A program made the position numbers and the translations under genes. The notes beneath the pieces were generated by a model. That model ran no database searches. It worked only from the letters and a program-made list of their open reading frames with translations, and was not told the origin of the DNA. Positions 1 through 11,450 of a stretch of DNA of 64,000 bases are shown here, in pieces (the stretch's first letter is position 1; every line of letters begins with the position of its first letter). The stretch comes from Atrichornis clamosus (Eukaryota > Chordata > Aves > Passeriformes > Menuridae), in NCBI GenBank assembly GCA_013400975.1, contig WBMZ01010259.1, positions 1 to 64,000 on the forward strand, written 5' to 3'.

Positions 1-3000
1 TGAGGCCCCGCGGTGGGCGGAGGCCGGGCCGGGCGAGGGGCCGACGCCTTGCCCGGAGCCCCGCCGGGCCCGCGGGTGTGGGCAGGGGCCGCGAGCCCTG
101 GGAAGGCCCGGAGCTCTCCTGGAGGTCCCGGGGTGCTGCCGACGGCCGCCTATGGCCAGGGGAAGCCGGCGAGGGAGGGAGATGGCCCCGCCACCGCGTC
201 TCCATCGTGTTCCGGGCTCTTGCAGCGATACGCAGCGTTGAGACAGTTACCACTCTCGTTTTGGAGCTTTAATATCTTGGATTTTAGCCCTGAGAGCCGA
301 ATAGCTCAATCTTAACAAATGGTGACTTCAGGTGTTCCGGATCCGGTGGTGTTTTTGTAGGCACACTTCCAGGGAAGTTGATACATACGTCTCTCTGAGA
401 AATTTTTCAATTGTTGTAGATGCCGTGTGTTGGCACCTTTATTGGCCTCATTTCCGTTGCTCCCATAGGGAAAAGGAAAGTTCTACATGTGTGAGATGCT
501 GATGATCCTGGTGTAGGCTGTGGGAAGCTGCCCTGGCTGAATCCAGGAGATGGCTGCTTCTGGCCCTGTGTCTTCTCTCTGGTGTTGTTCAGAGTACCTG
601 TGTGGCTTGTTTCCTTCAGAGCAAAGGGATCACTCAGGCTTTGGAGACAGGGAGGGTATAATTTGTTCTACGTCATAAAGCAGAACTGGTGTAATTACGA
701 ATTACTTCAATGCCATGACTGACTTATTCAGCAACTTTAACATCTAGGATGAATACGCTGCATTTTTGTGCCTAAATGTGTCATTGGAGCTGCAGTTCTA
801 GTGTCTGGGCTGTTCTCTGCACTCAGGAATCCTTACATCAGGTGCTTTCTGACTCAGGTGATCACAGAGCCATGGAGCAGCTCACGTGGAGTGTCCTGGG
901 TTGGATTTAGTTTGTGTCAGTAAAACTGTTTTTCTTGCATGGTGAATTTACGTGACATCAATGTGATTCCTGGAGTCTCTAGTAAAGTTCCACCTCTGGG
1001 TTGCTTTATGGGGCAGACTGACAGAGAATAAAGATGATAGCAGATAACAGAATTGATCTGTCACTGTTCTTCAGCCTCACGTAGATGTGAGTGTGAGTGC
1101 ACTGTACCTTCCAAAACTTCTGTGTCCCTGGTTGTTGGGAGCCAAATAGGTTGATATTAAGTTAGTGGAACTTTTTAAAACCTATGAAGCTGATGAGGGT
1201 GAGGACACATGAAGACAACTTAGCACTGGAAACTGGAATAGAATTTTGTTGTATTGCGCTGTAGCTTAAAATTCTCAGAGCTGTGTACAAATGAAACTCC
1301 CTGGTGGGAACATCCTAGAGTGCTGCCCAGAGCTGGGGCACAGCAGGGCCAGCACAGGCCCTGGTCTATGCTGGGAAGTGGTCTGTTCATGTCTAGTTTA
1401 TTAAAAATCCTACCATGTATATAATCCTGCTGGAGATCTAAAAGTTCTTTCAATCCTGTAGTTTTGTGAAATTCCAGGCAGTAATATCAGAGAGAGTGCT
1501 GTGTTTCGAGCAGCTGGAAAATTTAGGGGCTGCTTGGTGTTAGTAATTTTGCACCCCATCATAGACATGAGTCAGTGTAGTGTAGGGACACCTGAACTAA
1601 CTTGGTCAGGGCAGGGTTGATGTTTGCTTCCTAGACATGCCTGTGTTTATTCAGACTAAAGAAATGGGATTTATTTGTGACTTTTATTGGAATCCCCACC
1701 ATTTCCCACAGCAGTTCAGGGGATCATTGGCTTCAGTCTTGAGTTGCATTTCGTTTATGAAACTTTGATTCATTTTCTCCCCCTCCGTTTGTTCACTTGC
1801 TAATTATCTGTAAGTTGGGATTTTGACTGTGTAGACATTTGAAATGAGGAGCAGGTATATGGAAAGGGATGTGAGAAAGAACCACGTGGTCTACAGAGAA
1901 GAAAATCCCATATGGGAATTTGGCTCTGAGAGCAGAAACAGGATGGGAGTTTATAACTTCTTTCACACAGGAAAAGCATCCAGGTTTGGTGTGTTTGGGC
2001 TGGGGGCTACAGTTCCTTCACTAGAAAACCTGCAACTTGGTATTTTGTCAGCATTTAAATGGTAACATAAAGTCTGGAGTAAGCCAACATACTGAGCAGA
2101 GAGAAGGAATAAAGAAAGTTGTGAAACATCCTGCTCGGAAAGCCGGAACACGAACAGCCAGGTTCTGGGGCTGGCTCATTTATGTCACGGCTTGTTAAAG
2201 CATTTGTGACCTAGGGCTCCTGCTCAGTGCTTGTTGGAGCCCTTGGTGAACAAAATACTTCAGGCAGAGGCCTCCTCCTCCTCCTCTGGCTGTGCAGTCT
2301 TACCAGGAGCATGTTAGGAGTAGGTGTTGGGTTTGCAGAAGCTTGGCTTGCCCTGGCTGCCTGGGCTGGCCCTGCTCAAGGCCAGCTGCCTGCTTTTAGT
2401 GCTGAAAACCCAGCTTCCTTCATCCAGTTGTCTTTGTGTGATCTCTTCAATTTAGTCTGGTTAGACTGCAGACAGTCTGTCTCTGTGGACACAAGAGCTC
2501 CTTTGTGGTGGGTCAGGGTGGAAGATGTCTTTTCCCTCACAAAGGGAAGAGTGATTTGGGGTGGGTGGGCTGGTTCCTTCTTAGAAACTGTTACACCTGA
2601 TAAAGACGTGATCTTACGTTTGTTTCACATGAGAAAATAAAAACTTTCAGAGTCTTGCAGAGCATCTTCATGGAGATGAGTCAACTACTTGTGCTTGTTC
2701 CCAAGGCTGTGGACTCTGGCCATGCAGGCAGCTTTCCTTTGTGCCGTCAGGGTGGGGAGGTCCAGGAGGAAGGCAGCAGACGTGGAACTGGTTGGACATA
2801 CTGTGATTTCTGTGCATTACAAGAGCATGATTCATACCACTATCTAAGGAAGCATCAGAGGAAAGCCCTCTGGCAGAATCTTTTTGAAGATCATTCTAGC
2901 ACAGCGTGTGCAACTACAGGCACGCTTGAGCAGTTTGAAGGTCTCCATGTCCCATATATGTGGAGGCTTTTGGGATGTTGTGCTTCAGACACACACATGA

Positions 3001-4106
3001 GCAGTTTACTGCCTTTAGTAGAGCCTTAATGAAACGTGGACATTCCAGAAAATTGGAAGACTATCACAAGAATAGCATGTGTAGGAGAATGAGAAGTCCA
3101 AGGATAGATTGCTTTGTGGGGAGAGGGAGACCACCAGACTTCAGGGTGTATAACTAAACAAGAGGTTGGAGATGCTCTTTGGTGAAGTGCTGGCCCTGTC
3201 CTGAGTGAGGGTGTTCATGATGGTGAATTATAACTGAGAACACTCTTGCAGTACTAGATAAGGAACACTGGAGGAAGTCTCATTAAGTGTCTGAGGTTGT
3301 TTGTTGCATTAAATACATACTGTGGTGTGACAGGATGGGCAGGTGTGTGTCACAACTGACCAACAACTGGGATGTCAGCTGGTATCTGAAGTGAGACAAG
3401 AGGCTTCAATGTGTTGGAAAAATGAAGAGCTCCTGTGTAAAATCCCTCAGGTCTACAGATGCTGAATAGGTTAAAAGTGAGTCTGGGGTTAGTGCCTTCT
3501 TCACAGTCAGACAAGGTGAATTAAGCTGCTTTGCTGGCTAAAGAGCTCATTAACAGCTTTTAATTAAGCTTGGTGTCTGGGGTCGTGTAGGGGGGAAAAG
3601 CATGAGACCTTTGCCATTTCATGGTGTAGAGGGCTGGTGCAGGTCTTGCTGCATCACCAGCCCCTGCTGGATTTCCCCCTGGTCCAGAGTGTTGTGGGCA
3701 AATTTTGCCTTTAATGAATCTGGAAGTTAGTGTGTCTCACAAGTGGAAGCACAGTGTGGCAGTGATGTGTGGCCACACTCTGTGCTATAGGTGGGCTTAA
3801 ATCTTTTTCTGATGCTGAGTGGTGCACAGTGTTACTGCAAAATTAAAGTCCATAATGATAATAAAATAGAGATGGTAGCCAGTCTGCCAGAGAGTCACAA
3901 CTTTAATGTATTTTCAGCTGCACTAATAAATAGGTGGCAGGAAACTTGGACTGTAGGAAAAGTAGCAGAAGCTGTAAACTGTCAAGCAGTTTTCCCTTGT
4001 AATTGATACAGTTAAGACTGAAGCCAAGGAACGGTTTGGGAAAGGTGTTATAAATATTAAATGGGGGGTGATTATTGAGCTGCTAAGGAACTCTTGACTT
4101 TTACAG
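1..4106 (+). other. EIF2S2: EIF2S2 intron 1 (nearly complete) with CpG-rich 5' edge
   Basis: The first bases, read with one missing g in front, give gtgagg, a perfect 5' splice donor. The intron ends with the acceptor ttttacag at 4099-4106, directly before the codons MIFDPTMS. In vertebrates the first coding exon of this gene encodes only MSGDE, so it should end one base before this window. The first 240 bases are very GC- and CpG-rich, as expected for the downstream half of a promoter CpG island; the rest is AT-richer. Short open frames here (for example 2227-2640 and 2655-3029) have no recognisable homology and I take them as chance. No repeat was recognised with confidence. Confidence 0.8.
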
Positions 4107-4290
4107 ATGATTTTCGATCCTACTATGAGCAAGAAGAAGAAGAAAAAGAAGAAGCCCTTTATGCTGGATGAGGAAGGAGGAGCAGATACACAAACAGAAG
4201 AGACTCAGCAATCAGAAACAAAGGAAGTTGAACCAGAGCCAACAGAAGACAAAGATGTTGAAGCAGATGAAGAAGACAGCAGGAAGAAAG
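4107..4290 (+). CDS. EIF2S2: EIF2S2 coding exon 2 (lysine block 1)
   Basis: Acceptor ttttacag and donor G|gtaaag bound this exon. It starts in phase 0 with MIFDPTMS, followed by eight lysines and PFMLDEE, then an acidic Glu/Asp/Thr-rich stretch ending EEDSRKK plus one base of the next Asp codon. Compared with mammals it has an extra Gly-Ala near residue 30 (EEGGADTQ versus EEGDTQ as I recall the human protein). Confidence 0.97.
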
Positions 4291-7200
4291 GTAAAGTGAA
4301 CCTGTGTAGATAAACTCTCAGAGGTGGTATTTTGAGACTACAAGCCCCATTTCAAGAACTTGGCATCACAGAGTATAATGCCAGAGCCCTGGTTTGTTTA
4401 GAGATTTGTGAGTAATCTCTGCTGCCTGTTTGGAGGGCACATTGCCCTCCTGCTTGAAATCACATCCACAGACATCCACCAAGCTCCAGTGGCTTATGTA
4501 ATTTCCTTTTTTTCTCACTCAAACAGTCCTTTGTGTGAGGCAATGAAAAGAGACTCTCCAAAATAGTGTGAAGTTTTAAATCTTCCACGTGCAGCAGTTG
4601 CAGTAATTCCACAATTATGGCTCTTTTTCATTTGAACAATTAAGCAATAGTGTGAATAACAGAAACACAGTTACAAGAGTTTCTAGGTTTTGGACAATTC
4701 TGAATATGATAACTAGAGTGTTCCTTGGAATCCTTCAGGAAATAAGTGTGTGATTGTGTGTATAATCTTGCTTTTTAATTTGAAGCCAATGTCATTTCAA
4801 GACTACCTAATTCAGAGAGTGCTATTAACTTAAATCCAGTTTGTTGATAAAATTGGTTCCTGCTGTAGACCAAAGAAACTATGCCTTCCTCCTACAGTTT
4901 TCTGCTCATTTTTGCCCAAGCATCTCTTAATGACAAAAGTGACTGATTTACCTTGTACAGCAGAAAGAGAGATTGATGCAGAAGCTAAAACAGTGTTTGG
5001 AGACAGAGGGGAGTGTTCTCTTCAAAACCTGGAGGATATCCATAGGGGCTGCAGATCATTGCTCATGTTTTACTGTAATGTTTTAAAGATTTGGATGTAA
5101 ATCAGAGACCTGAATGTCTGAACTGTTCCTACAGTTACACTTCTTTAGGCAGTCCTTTGTTTTTTCAGATACAACAGATGACTTGGATGATTTAAACTTC
5201 TTCAATCAAAAGAAAAAGAAGAAAAAAACAAAAAAGATATTTGATATAGATGAAGCAGAAGAAGGTGTAAAGGTTTGTTTATATAACTAGACCATCTTGA
5301 CTGTGGCTGAAAACTTCCTTATTTTCTTGGGATTGGCAAGCAGGAGTTGTTTCAAGCCTGTCATTGTGTCTTAGTGCAGTTCAGGATTAAACTTCACATG
5401 TCTTTCACATGTAGCAGGTTTTGATGAATATGCTCCTGCCTGGGCTTCTTGTGCAGCAGTGGAAAAATCTGCCTGCTGTGCACAAAGAGCAAGTCATTGT
5501 GCAGTCTGGAGTGAGGGCTGATTAGCCTCAAGGTTAATTGTCTTTTGGGGTTAGAGAAGTAACTGAATGTCAGAAGCCACACACAGAAGAGTCCTTTAAA
5601 GACCAGCCCTTCAAATAAAGTGCACATATCTGCCAGGAAATCTGCTTTCACTCAGGAGTTTTCTTTAGAAAGGATTGGCTACTGTGCTGTGTTCCAGAAG
5701 GTGTACAGGATATTTTTACTCTTCTCAGGTTTTCTTCCAAGTGGTGTTTTTGTATCACATGTCAGTGTAACTGGCAAGCCCAGAGAGGAAGAGGACAGAG
5801 AAATGTTACATTACATGTAAACCTCCTCTTCAGATTCCACCTTTAGGGGAAGAAAATGTCCCTCTGATCTACCCTGGAAGACAAAATACATGCTCTGTGT
5901 TCTTCCAGTGTGCAGAACTGTGATAACAAATTGGGCTAGCACAGCTTTGCTTTACCTTATGCCTGCCATGAAGGGTGTTTTTTTTCCTCATGCCCTCAAA
6001 TGGCTGCTGCCTTTGTAGCCTGACCTTGTTCTTGGCTAGCCAGAAGTTAAAGCCAGAAGCTACAGATCTGGCCCTGCTCCTGGCAGTAGTGCAGGGCTCT
6101 CTTCAACGTGCTGGAATTCCATTCTCACCTGTTGGGATTCAGGGCTGTGGTGGATATTACCAGTATTCCCCTGTATAGTGTGCAGCTGGTATTGCTGCTG
6201 CTGCTGTGCAATGGGGAGCTGTGTTTAACACTGTGTAAACTACAGTATTACTTCCTTGCAGGAACTGAAAATTGAAGGAGATGTGCCAGAGACAGTAGAA
6301 CCTGAAGATGACCTTGATATCATGCTGGGCAATAAGAAGAAGAAAAAGAAGAATGTGAAGTTCCCAGATGAAGATGAGATAATGGAGAAGGATGAAGGTA
6401 GAAGTATGACCTAGCTCAGTGAGTTGTTGAAAGTGAGATGTTGTCCATCTTGTACATGAAGTAGGTTCTGTTCAAGTACCTTTTTTGTGCCAAAATTCAC
6501 TTTAGTGCCTTTACTACTGTGTTTATCAGAAAAACAATCTATAAAAGCAGTGTCTAAATTTCCTGTAAGTGCTGGTGTCCCTTGTAGGAATCAAGCAGAG
6601 AAGACTCGAGTCCAAATCTTAGTGGAATCTTCTATGATGTACCTTTTAGAAATGGTATAAGCTTGAGGTTAAAGAATGTTTTTTAATGAATCCCGAAAAA
6701 CTTCCTTTACAGCATTTGAGGATGAAGATAGCAAAAAAGATGATGGAATTTCCTTTAGCCTTCAGTCAGGACCTGCGTGGGCAGGCTCAGAAAGGGACTA
6801 CACATATGATGAGGTAACGTTCCAGAGATTTTTAAAAAGTACTTTCCATGTTCATCTGCATCAGCAGAGCCTAACGCTCATATTTCCTATTTCTAACTTA
6901 AAATTAAAGGACCTGTAGTTAGAAGCTCTTGAACAGAAAACTAACACAGCGTGTCTTCTGTCCCAATTCATTTTCACATGGGACAATATTGGTGATAGTT
7001 CAAACACCTCTGCCAGGGGCAGAGGAAACCCTTGGGGGCACAGTGCTTAGATTTTGCATTTATCAAACATTTTAGGGGTGTTCTGAAGCCTGCGGGGAAC
7101 TGCTGATGGGCAGAGGTAATATGTACTCACTGTGAGTGCTGTTTCTTAGAATTGAGGTACTTCCTTTGGGACATGCAGAATGCTGACGTGGATGTGAACC

Positions 7201-10009
7201 CTTCTCTTGCAGTTGCTCAACAGAGTATTCAACATCATGCGGGAAAAAAACCCGGACATGGTGGCTGGAGAAAAACGGAAATTTGTCATGAAGCCCCCGC
7301 AGGTTGTAAGAGTAGGGACCAAGAAAACATCTTTTGTCAACTTTACAGATATCTGCAAATTGTAAGTTTCCTCTTTGGGTCTCCCAGGAACAGCAGATGG
7401 ATGCACTGCTCTGTGCTCTTGTGTTGAAGGCTTTTTTTCTGGCAAATGACGGTGGCAAACCAGAAGTAGAAGCTATTTCAGTCATGGTGCTCATTACATT
7501 TCTCTGTGAGAAGATACTTATGAAAATGATTTATTGAGATAATTTCTAATTTTATACTTAAATTAGGAAAGTGGTAGGCTTTCTGCATGGGCTCTTGGAC
7601 TGAAACTTGGTGAGCTCATTGGCTTCTATCAGGTCAGGTCACCAGTGATACTTGCAAGCCTTGAGGGCAGGGCTGGAAGAAGTTCTAATTTGAGCTGACT
7701 ACAAATACTGTTCTCTTAGTAAATGGTATGGAGTCCAGTAGTGTTTTCCCACTGTTTTCTGCAGTGTTTTCTGTGAAGGCAGTGCTGTTCTTCATGAGCA
7801 CTTCTGGGAATGCAGATTTGATGGGTGCCATGTGTGCCAGAAAACAGGGCTGATCAAATCCTCCTGAGCATCTGGCTCGTGTACTAAGGGCAGTTTGGAA
7901 TGGTAGCTACTAACACTTTTCTCAGGGGTTGGGAGAGTACGAATGAAAAATCTCAGAAAACTTCTTTTCAATAGCTGCTGTAATTGTGACTTTGGTTTGG
8001 TGGGGATGGTGGGAGATTTTTTGTGTGGACTGTTCAGGTTTCTTGTGTTCTCAGTCACTGTCTGTGTGTGCTTTTTGGTGCACTGCTCCCTTTTCAACTT
8101 GCTAACTTAAGATGGATTTAGCCTGCCAGTCCTTTAAAAATACCAAATTTCTCTGAAGGGGGAAGGTTAAACATTTCCTTACTTTGTTTTTAGATTACAT
8201 CGTCAGCCAAAACATCTCCTGGCGTTTTTGTTGGCAGAATTGGGTACAAGGTAAGGCTGCTGGGCTCTGTGTGTGCTTAGAGGTGATACTGATCAAATAG
8301 AAAATTTTTGGTTTTAGGTCTATATACGTTGCTTGAATGTGAGGCTTTTCTTCCTTGCACTTCAGTGCTGTGCTGGGTGATTGAAGAGAGAACATTTTAG
8401 TGAGGAGGTGCAGAGGCAAACCAAGTCCTGGGGAATGGTCTGGATAAGGGTTTGAAGTCCCTATTTGGGAGCTCTCTAAAAGAGACTGATAACAGAGTTT
8501 GTAACCAGTGGATGGCTGTGTCAGCCTGAGGCAGAGGGCAGTGAGGGAAGGGAGTCCCTGGTGCCTGATGGCAAAGTCTGCTGGGCATGTGGCTTGTGTT
8601 ATTGTGGGAAATGCTGCAGGTAACCTCGCCTGCCTTGGCAGGACACCACGTGCCAACGGAGCTCTCGTGCTGTGGTGTTGTGCTTTGTGGTTATCTGGTC
8701 AGTGCTTTGGTGTCGGCAGAATCAAAGGGTCTCATTGCAGTGATATGTAACAAATGCCCTTTTGATTGGGCCTTGGAGTCTTTTCTGCTCCAGATGACTT
8801 AAAACATGTGAAAAAACAATTGAAGTTCCTACATCAGAATGGCTGGAGAGGGATCTTAGTCACATACACCTTCTAGGGAGTTGTGTTGGTCACTCCTGTG
8901 AGACAAGCAGGTGAGGATTATGCTTGGGCTAAACCTCTTTGCAGGCTCTGAGTACCTTAAGAATTTTGTGGTTTTGTCCCACAAAGTTCTTCTGGCTTGT
9001 TCTTATCTTGAAGAACACGTTGTTATCTGCAAATCAAATAATTAATTTTCTCTTTTAAACTAGTGGCTCAATAGATGGTAACAACCAACTGGTAATCAAA
9101 GGAAGATTCCAGCAAAAACAGATAGAAAATGTCTTGAGAAGATATATCAGTAAGTAGAACTCCCTTTTCCACTACAGATCCCTCTCAGGCTCCATGTGTG
9201 GCCCATGTGTGTGCCCACCATGGACAAGGCTGAGGCCACAGCTTTCCTTTATCATGGAATAATGCAAATACAGGTGGTTGTACCATGGTCAGACCACATA
9301 GGTTGTGCTCTGTCCTGCCCTGGAACATGCCAAGGAAGACAGAGCATTTGAGAACTGCTTGTTTTCATCTGAGTTTCATTGAGGTTTTGATGAGGACTGT
9401 GGAAAACAGCAGTAATTGTTAATTGGGAAGTCTGTTGTAGCCATGAATTCAGAGATGCGAGGTGAATTAACAGACCCAGTGCCTGCTGGTCAGAGGAATC
9501 CCAGATCATGTGTAACAAAACCACTGCTGCAGTGCTGTGTCAGGGCCACAGTTGCTGACACCTGGGAATGCTGCTTCAGCAGAGGAACTTAGGGAACATC
9601 AGTGGGAAGCCTTAACTGGTGATTCCTGCTAAAACACCAGTCAGTGCATAATGGACCACATGAAACCTCCTCTTTATCAGCCCGGGAGCTAGGGCCAGTT
9701 TTGGGGTTTTCACAATAAGCCACCGTGAGTTGTTAGGAGCATTTGAACAGCTTTCCAAGACAGCTGCTAACCTGCCAGCTGCAGGGGTGCCTGGCATGCT
9801 GCTGCCCCTCTAACCGCCCCCTCCCTCGTGCAGAGGAGTACGTCACCTGCCACACGTGCCGCTCCCCGGACACCATCCTGCAGAAGGACACCCGGCTCTA
9901 CTTCCTGCAGTGCGAGACCTGCCACTCCCGCTGCTCCGTCGCCAGCATCAAGACAGGGTTCCAGGCTGTCACAGGCAAGAGGGCACAGCTCCGTGCCAAA
10001 GCCAACTAG
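4107..10009 (+). CDS. EIF2S2: Eukaryotic translation initiation factor 2 subunit beta (eIF2-beta), 8 of 9 coding exons
   Basis: EIF2S2 is the beta subunit of the cytoplasmic heterotrimer eIF2, which carries GTP and initiator Met-tRNA to the 40S ribosome. Joined exons 4107-4290, 5169-5272, 6262-6397, 6713-6813, 7213-7361, 8194-8250, 9064-9149 and 9834-10009 give 330 codons in one frame. With the five expected exon-1 residues the protein is 335 aa (human 333). Visible: three lysine blocks in the N-terminal half (known docking sites for eIF5 and eIF2B-epsilon), the conserved eIF2B/eIF5 fold (for example [20 protein letters not shown]), and a C-terminal zinc finger with Cys at about 283, 286, 304 and 307. 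All introns are GT-AG with consistent phases. No frameshift or stop is seen, so the gene looks functional. The start codon is outside the window. Confidence 0.97.
5169..5272 (+). CDS. EIF2S2: EIF2S2 coding exon 3 (lysine block 2)
   Basis: Acceptor tttttcag, donor AAG|gtttgt. It encodes [14 protein letters not shown], a second run of lysines (six, then TKK) and [12 protein letters not shown]. The exon completes the split Asp codon from exon 2 and ends in phase 0. Confidence 0.97.
6262..6397 (+). CDS. EIF2S2: EIF2S2 coding exon 4 (lysine block 3)
   Basis: Acceptor ccttgcag, donor G|gtagaa. It encodes [24 protein letters not shown], the third lysine run and [15 protein letters not shown]. The stretch after KIE differs from mammals, which fits a poorly conserved linker. 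Confidence 0.96.
6713..6813 (+). CDS. EIF2S2: EIF2S2 coding exon 5
   Basis: Acceptor ctttacag, donor GAG|gtaacg. It encodes [33 protein letters not shown]. Serine/threonine residues in the acidic segment lie in casein-kinase-2-like contexts. It leads into the folded C-terminal half. Confidence 0.96.
7213..7361 (+). CDS. EIF2S2: EIF2S2 coding exon 6 (start of eIF2B/eIF5 domain)
   Basis: Acceptor tcttgcag, donor AATT|gtaagt. It encodes [38 protein letters not shown] and [11 protein letters not shown], identical or nearly so to other vertebrates. It ends two bases into a Leu codon. Confidence 0.97.
8194..8250 (+). CDS. EIF2S2: EIF2S2 coding exon 7 (57-bp exon)
   Basis: Acceptor gtttttag, donor ACAAG|gtaagg. 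It encodes [19 protein letters not shown] and part of the next Ser codon; split Leu and Ser codons on the two sides are completed correctly by exons 6 and 8. Confidence 0.95.
9064..9149 (+). CDS. EIF2S2: EIF2S2 coding exon 8
   Basis: Acceptor ttaaactag (a weak pyrimidine tract next to a TTTTCTCTTTT run), donor ATCA|gtaagt. It encodes [20 protein letters not shown] and IENVLRRYI. Asn replaces the human Gln in GNNQ. Confidence 0.95.
9834..10009 (+). CDS. EIF2S2: EIF2S2 last coding exon (zinc finger and stop)
   Basis: Acceptor ctcgtgcag. It encodes [19 protein letters not shown], then [17 protein letters not shown] and the C-terminus [10 protein letters not shown], followed by TAG at 10007-10009. 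The four cysteines (C-x2-C-x17-C-x2-C) form the zinc ribbon involved in start-codon selection in yeast and animals. The exon is markedly more GC-rich at third positions than the earlier exons. Confidence 0.97.
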
Positions 10010-10287
10010 GTTTGCTCAGCACCACTGGATCGTGCCAGGCGTTCTGGGGAGAGGCCACTGGACAGGTTCGCAGTCGGAGTGGATTTACCGTTGTATTAAA
10101 ACAAGATTGTAAAAACTACCAAGAGATTTGGCTTTTGATTGATTGGTCTGTGAAATCCTTGCAAGATGCAGATCCTCAAGCTGTTCACATACATTTGCTC
10201 ATTGAATATATTTTACCAACTGTAAGGAGCGTGGTGGGAAAGGAGGTGCTTTTTAATCCGTTCAGACTTCTGTAAAACACGAGATAA

Positions 10288-10293
10288 ATTAAA
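10288..10293 (+). terminator. EIF2S2: Candidate EIF2S2 poly(A) signal (ATTAAA)
   Basis: ATTAAA 279 bp after the stop codon, followed within 20-45 bp by a GT-rich element. It would give a short 3' UTR. Confidence 0.4.
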
Positions 10294-11123
10294 GATACTA
10301 TAACAGTGAGTGTCTTGGATTTGGATTTTTCCTTCAGTTTCCTCTTCAAACACTGGTGGGAATGGCTGGCGTGTTGTTCTGCAGATCATGTCACTGAACT
10401 TCGTCCAAGACCCAGAATGAAGTTTTAAGATAAAGATTATTTTGCTTTTACATAACAAGCTTATTTTTAGTTATGCTGTCATTAAACAGAGAAACCAGTC
10501 ACAAAGAGTCCCAGGGCTGCCATGCCCACGTGAGACCTGCTGGTGCTTTTACAGCCATGGATGCATTGTGCGCAGACAGGAGGGTCAGGGCATGCTGGTA
10601 CTGCTTCATTAGGCAAAAATAGCTCTGAGAGAATTCAGACACCAGATTGATGCTGAATCTTAACACAGAATCAGTAAACTGTACTGTAAGTTTTCATAGT
10701 GTCATAGTACTAAATTTTGCAATTTCTAATAGAGAAACGTTTATATTTCTGAAGTCCTGCACTCTTCATCACTTTAAAAAGAATCTAAATGCAGCAAAAA
10801 AAAAAAAAATCGAGGTCTAAATGTCATTGTATGACAGCTGCAACACAGTCTTCTTTAAATCTTGAATTTGCAGAAGACACGGCCAAGTAATTTGGGTTCC
10901 AAACAAACACATTTTGCTTCTGGATCTTCCACGCACGTGCTGTGCTTGCAGTGGCCGTAGCCTGCAGGGCCCGCACGGTGCTGTCCTTGCCGGGTTGGGT
11001 GGTGCTGTGGGAGCTGCCACAGCCGTGCAGTACAGAGATGCACGGGGCAGTGCAGCCCCTGGGTCCCTCCGTGGGGACAGCTGTCACTCGGCTGCCAAAA
11101 CGTCCCGGGGGAGGGAGAGGGGC

Positions 11124-11144
11124 GGCAGCAGCAGCAGCAGCAGC
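11124..11144. repeat. (GCA)n microsatellite
   Basis: Six consecutive gca triplets in a GC-rich patch. No supported coding frame crosses it. Confidence 0.85.
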
Positions 11145-11427
11145 TCAGGGCCCCGGGCGCCCACCCCTGCGGGCCAGGGGAGCAGCCTCCCCCGGAGGAA
11201 CGGCGTGTTGTGAAGGCAATACAGCAACTAGCAGAACTTGAAGGGTTTCTACTAAGTTTTAACCTTTGTATGTTAACACAGAGCACAGTATTGCTGGGGA
11301 GTCACTCACTTGCTATTGGAAAACTTTGACAGCACTGTAAGGTGAAAATCAAGGTTTTATGGTTGGTTTCTTAAAAGCATTTTGAATTTCAAGTGAGCTA
11401 TAACAATGTTGGATGTATCTTAAAGTG

Positions 11428-11433
11428 AATAAA
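11428..11433 (+). terminator. EIF2S2: Candidate distal EIF2S2 poly(A) signal (AATAAA)
   Basis: Canonical AATAAA on the + strand with a T/GT-rich region 30-60 bp downstream. It would extend the 3' UTR to about 1.4 kb; a further AATAAA is at 11746-11751. Confidence 0.4.
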
Positions 11434-11450
11434 GCCAGGATCAGTGCCTC

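Larger units (their letters stand above)
4291..9833 (+). other. EIF2S2: EIF2S2 introns 2-8
   Basis: The seven introns between the listed exons (4291-5168, 5273-6261, 6398-6712, 6814-7212, 7362-8193, 8251-9063, 9150-9833) are short, 0.3-1.0 kb, all GT-AG. They hold AT-rich single-copy sequence. I saw no CR1 copy and no snoRNA-like box pair in them that I would defend. Confidence 0.75.
10010..11450 (+). other. EIF2S2: EIF2S2 3' UTR with alternative poly(A) signals (end uncertain)
   Basis: AT-rich sequence follows the stop codon. Candidate poly(A) signals are ATTAAA at 10095-10100 and 10288-10293, and AATAAA at 11428-11433. The second is followed by a GT-rich stretch (gtgtcttggatttgg) and the third by tgttgtattcttgtttcttcc, both typical downstream elements. 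Which one is used cannot be told from sequence. A poly(A) run (10796-10809) and a GC-rich patch with a (GCA)n repeat near 11124-11144 lie inside this interval. Confidence 0.5.

Noticed and set aside
2655..3157. Open frames in EIF2S2 intron 1 that might be an old retroelement
   Set aside because: No recognisable protease, RT, integrase or CR1 text; too diverged or simply chance.
10796..10809. Poly(A) run considered as the tail of a processed pseudogene
   Set aside because: No matching gene body upstream other than the EIF2S2 3' UTR itself, and no target-site duplication noticed.
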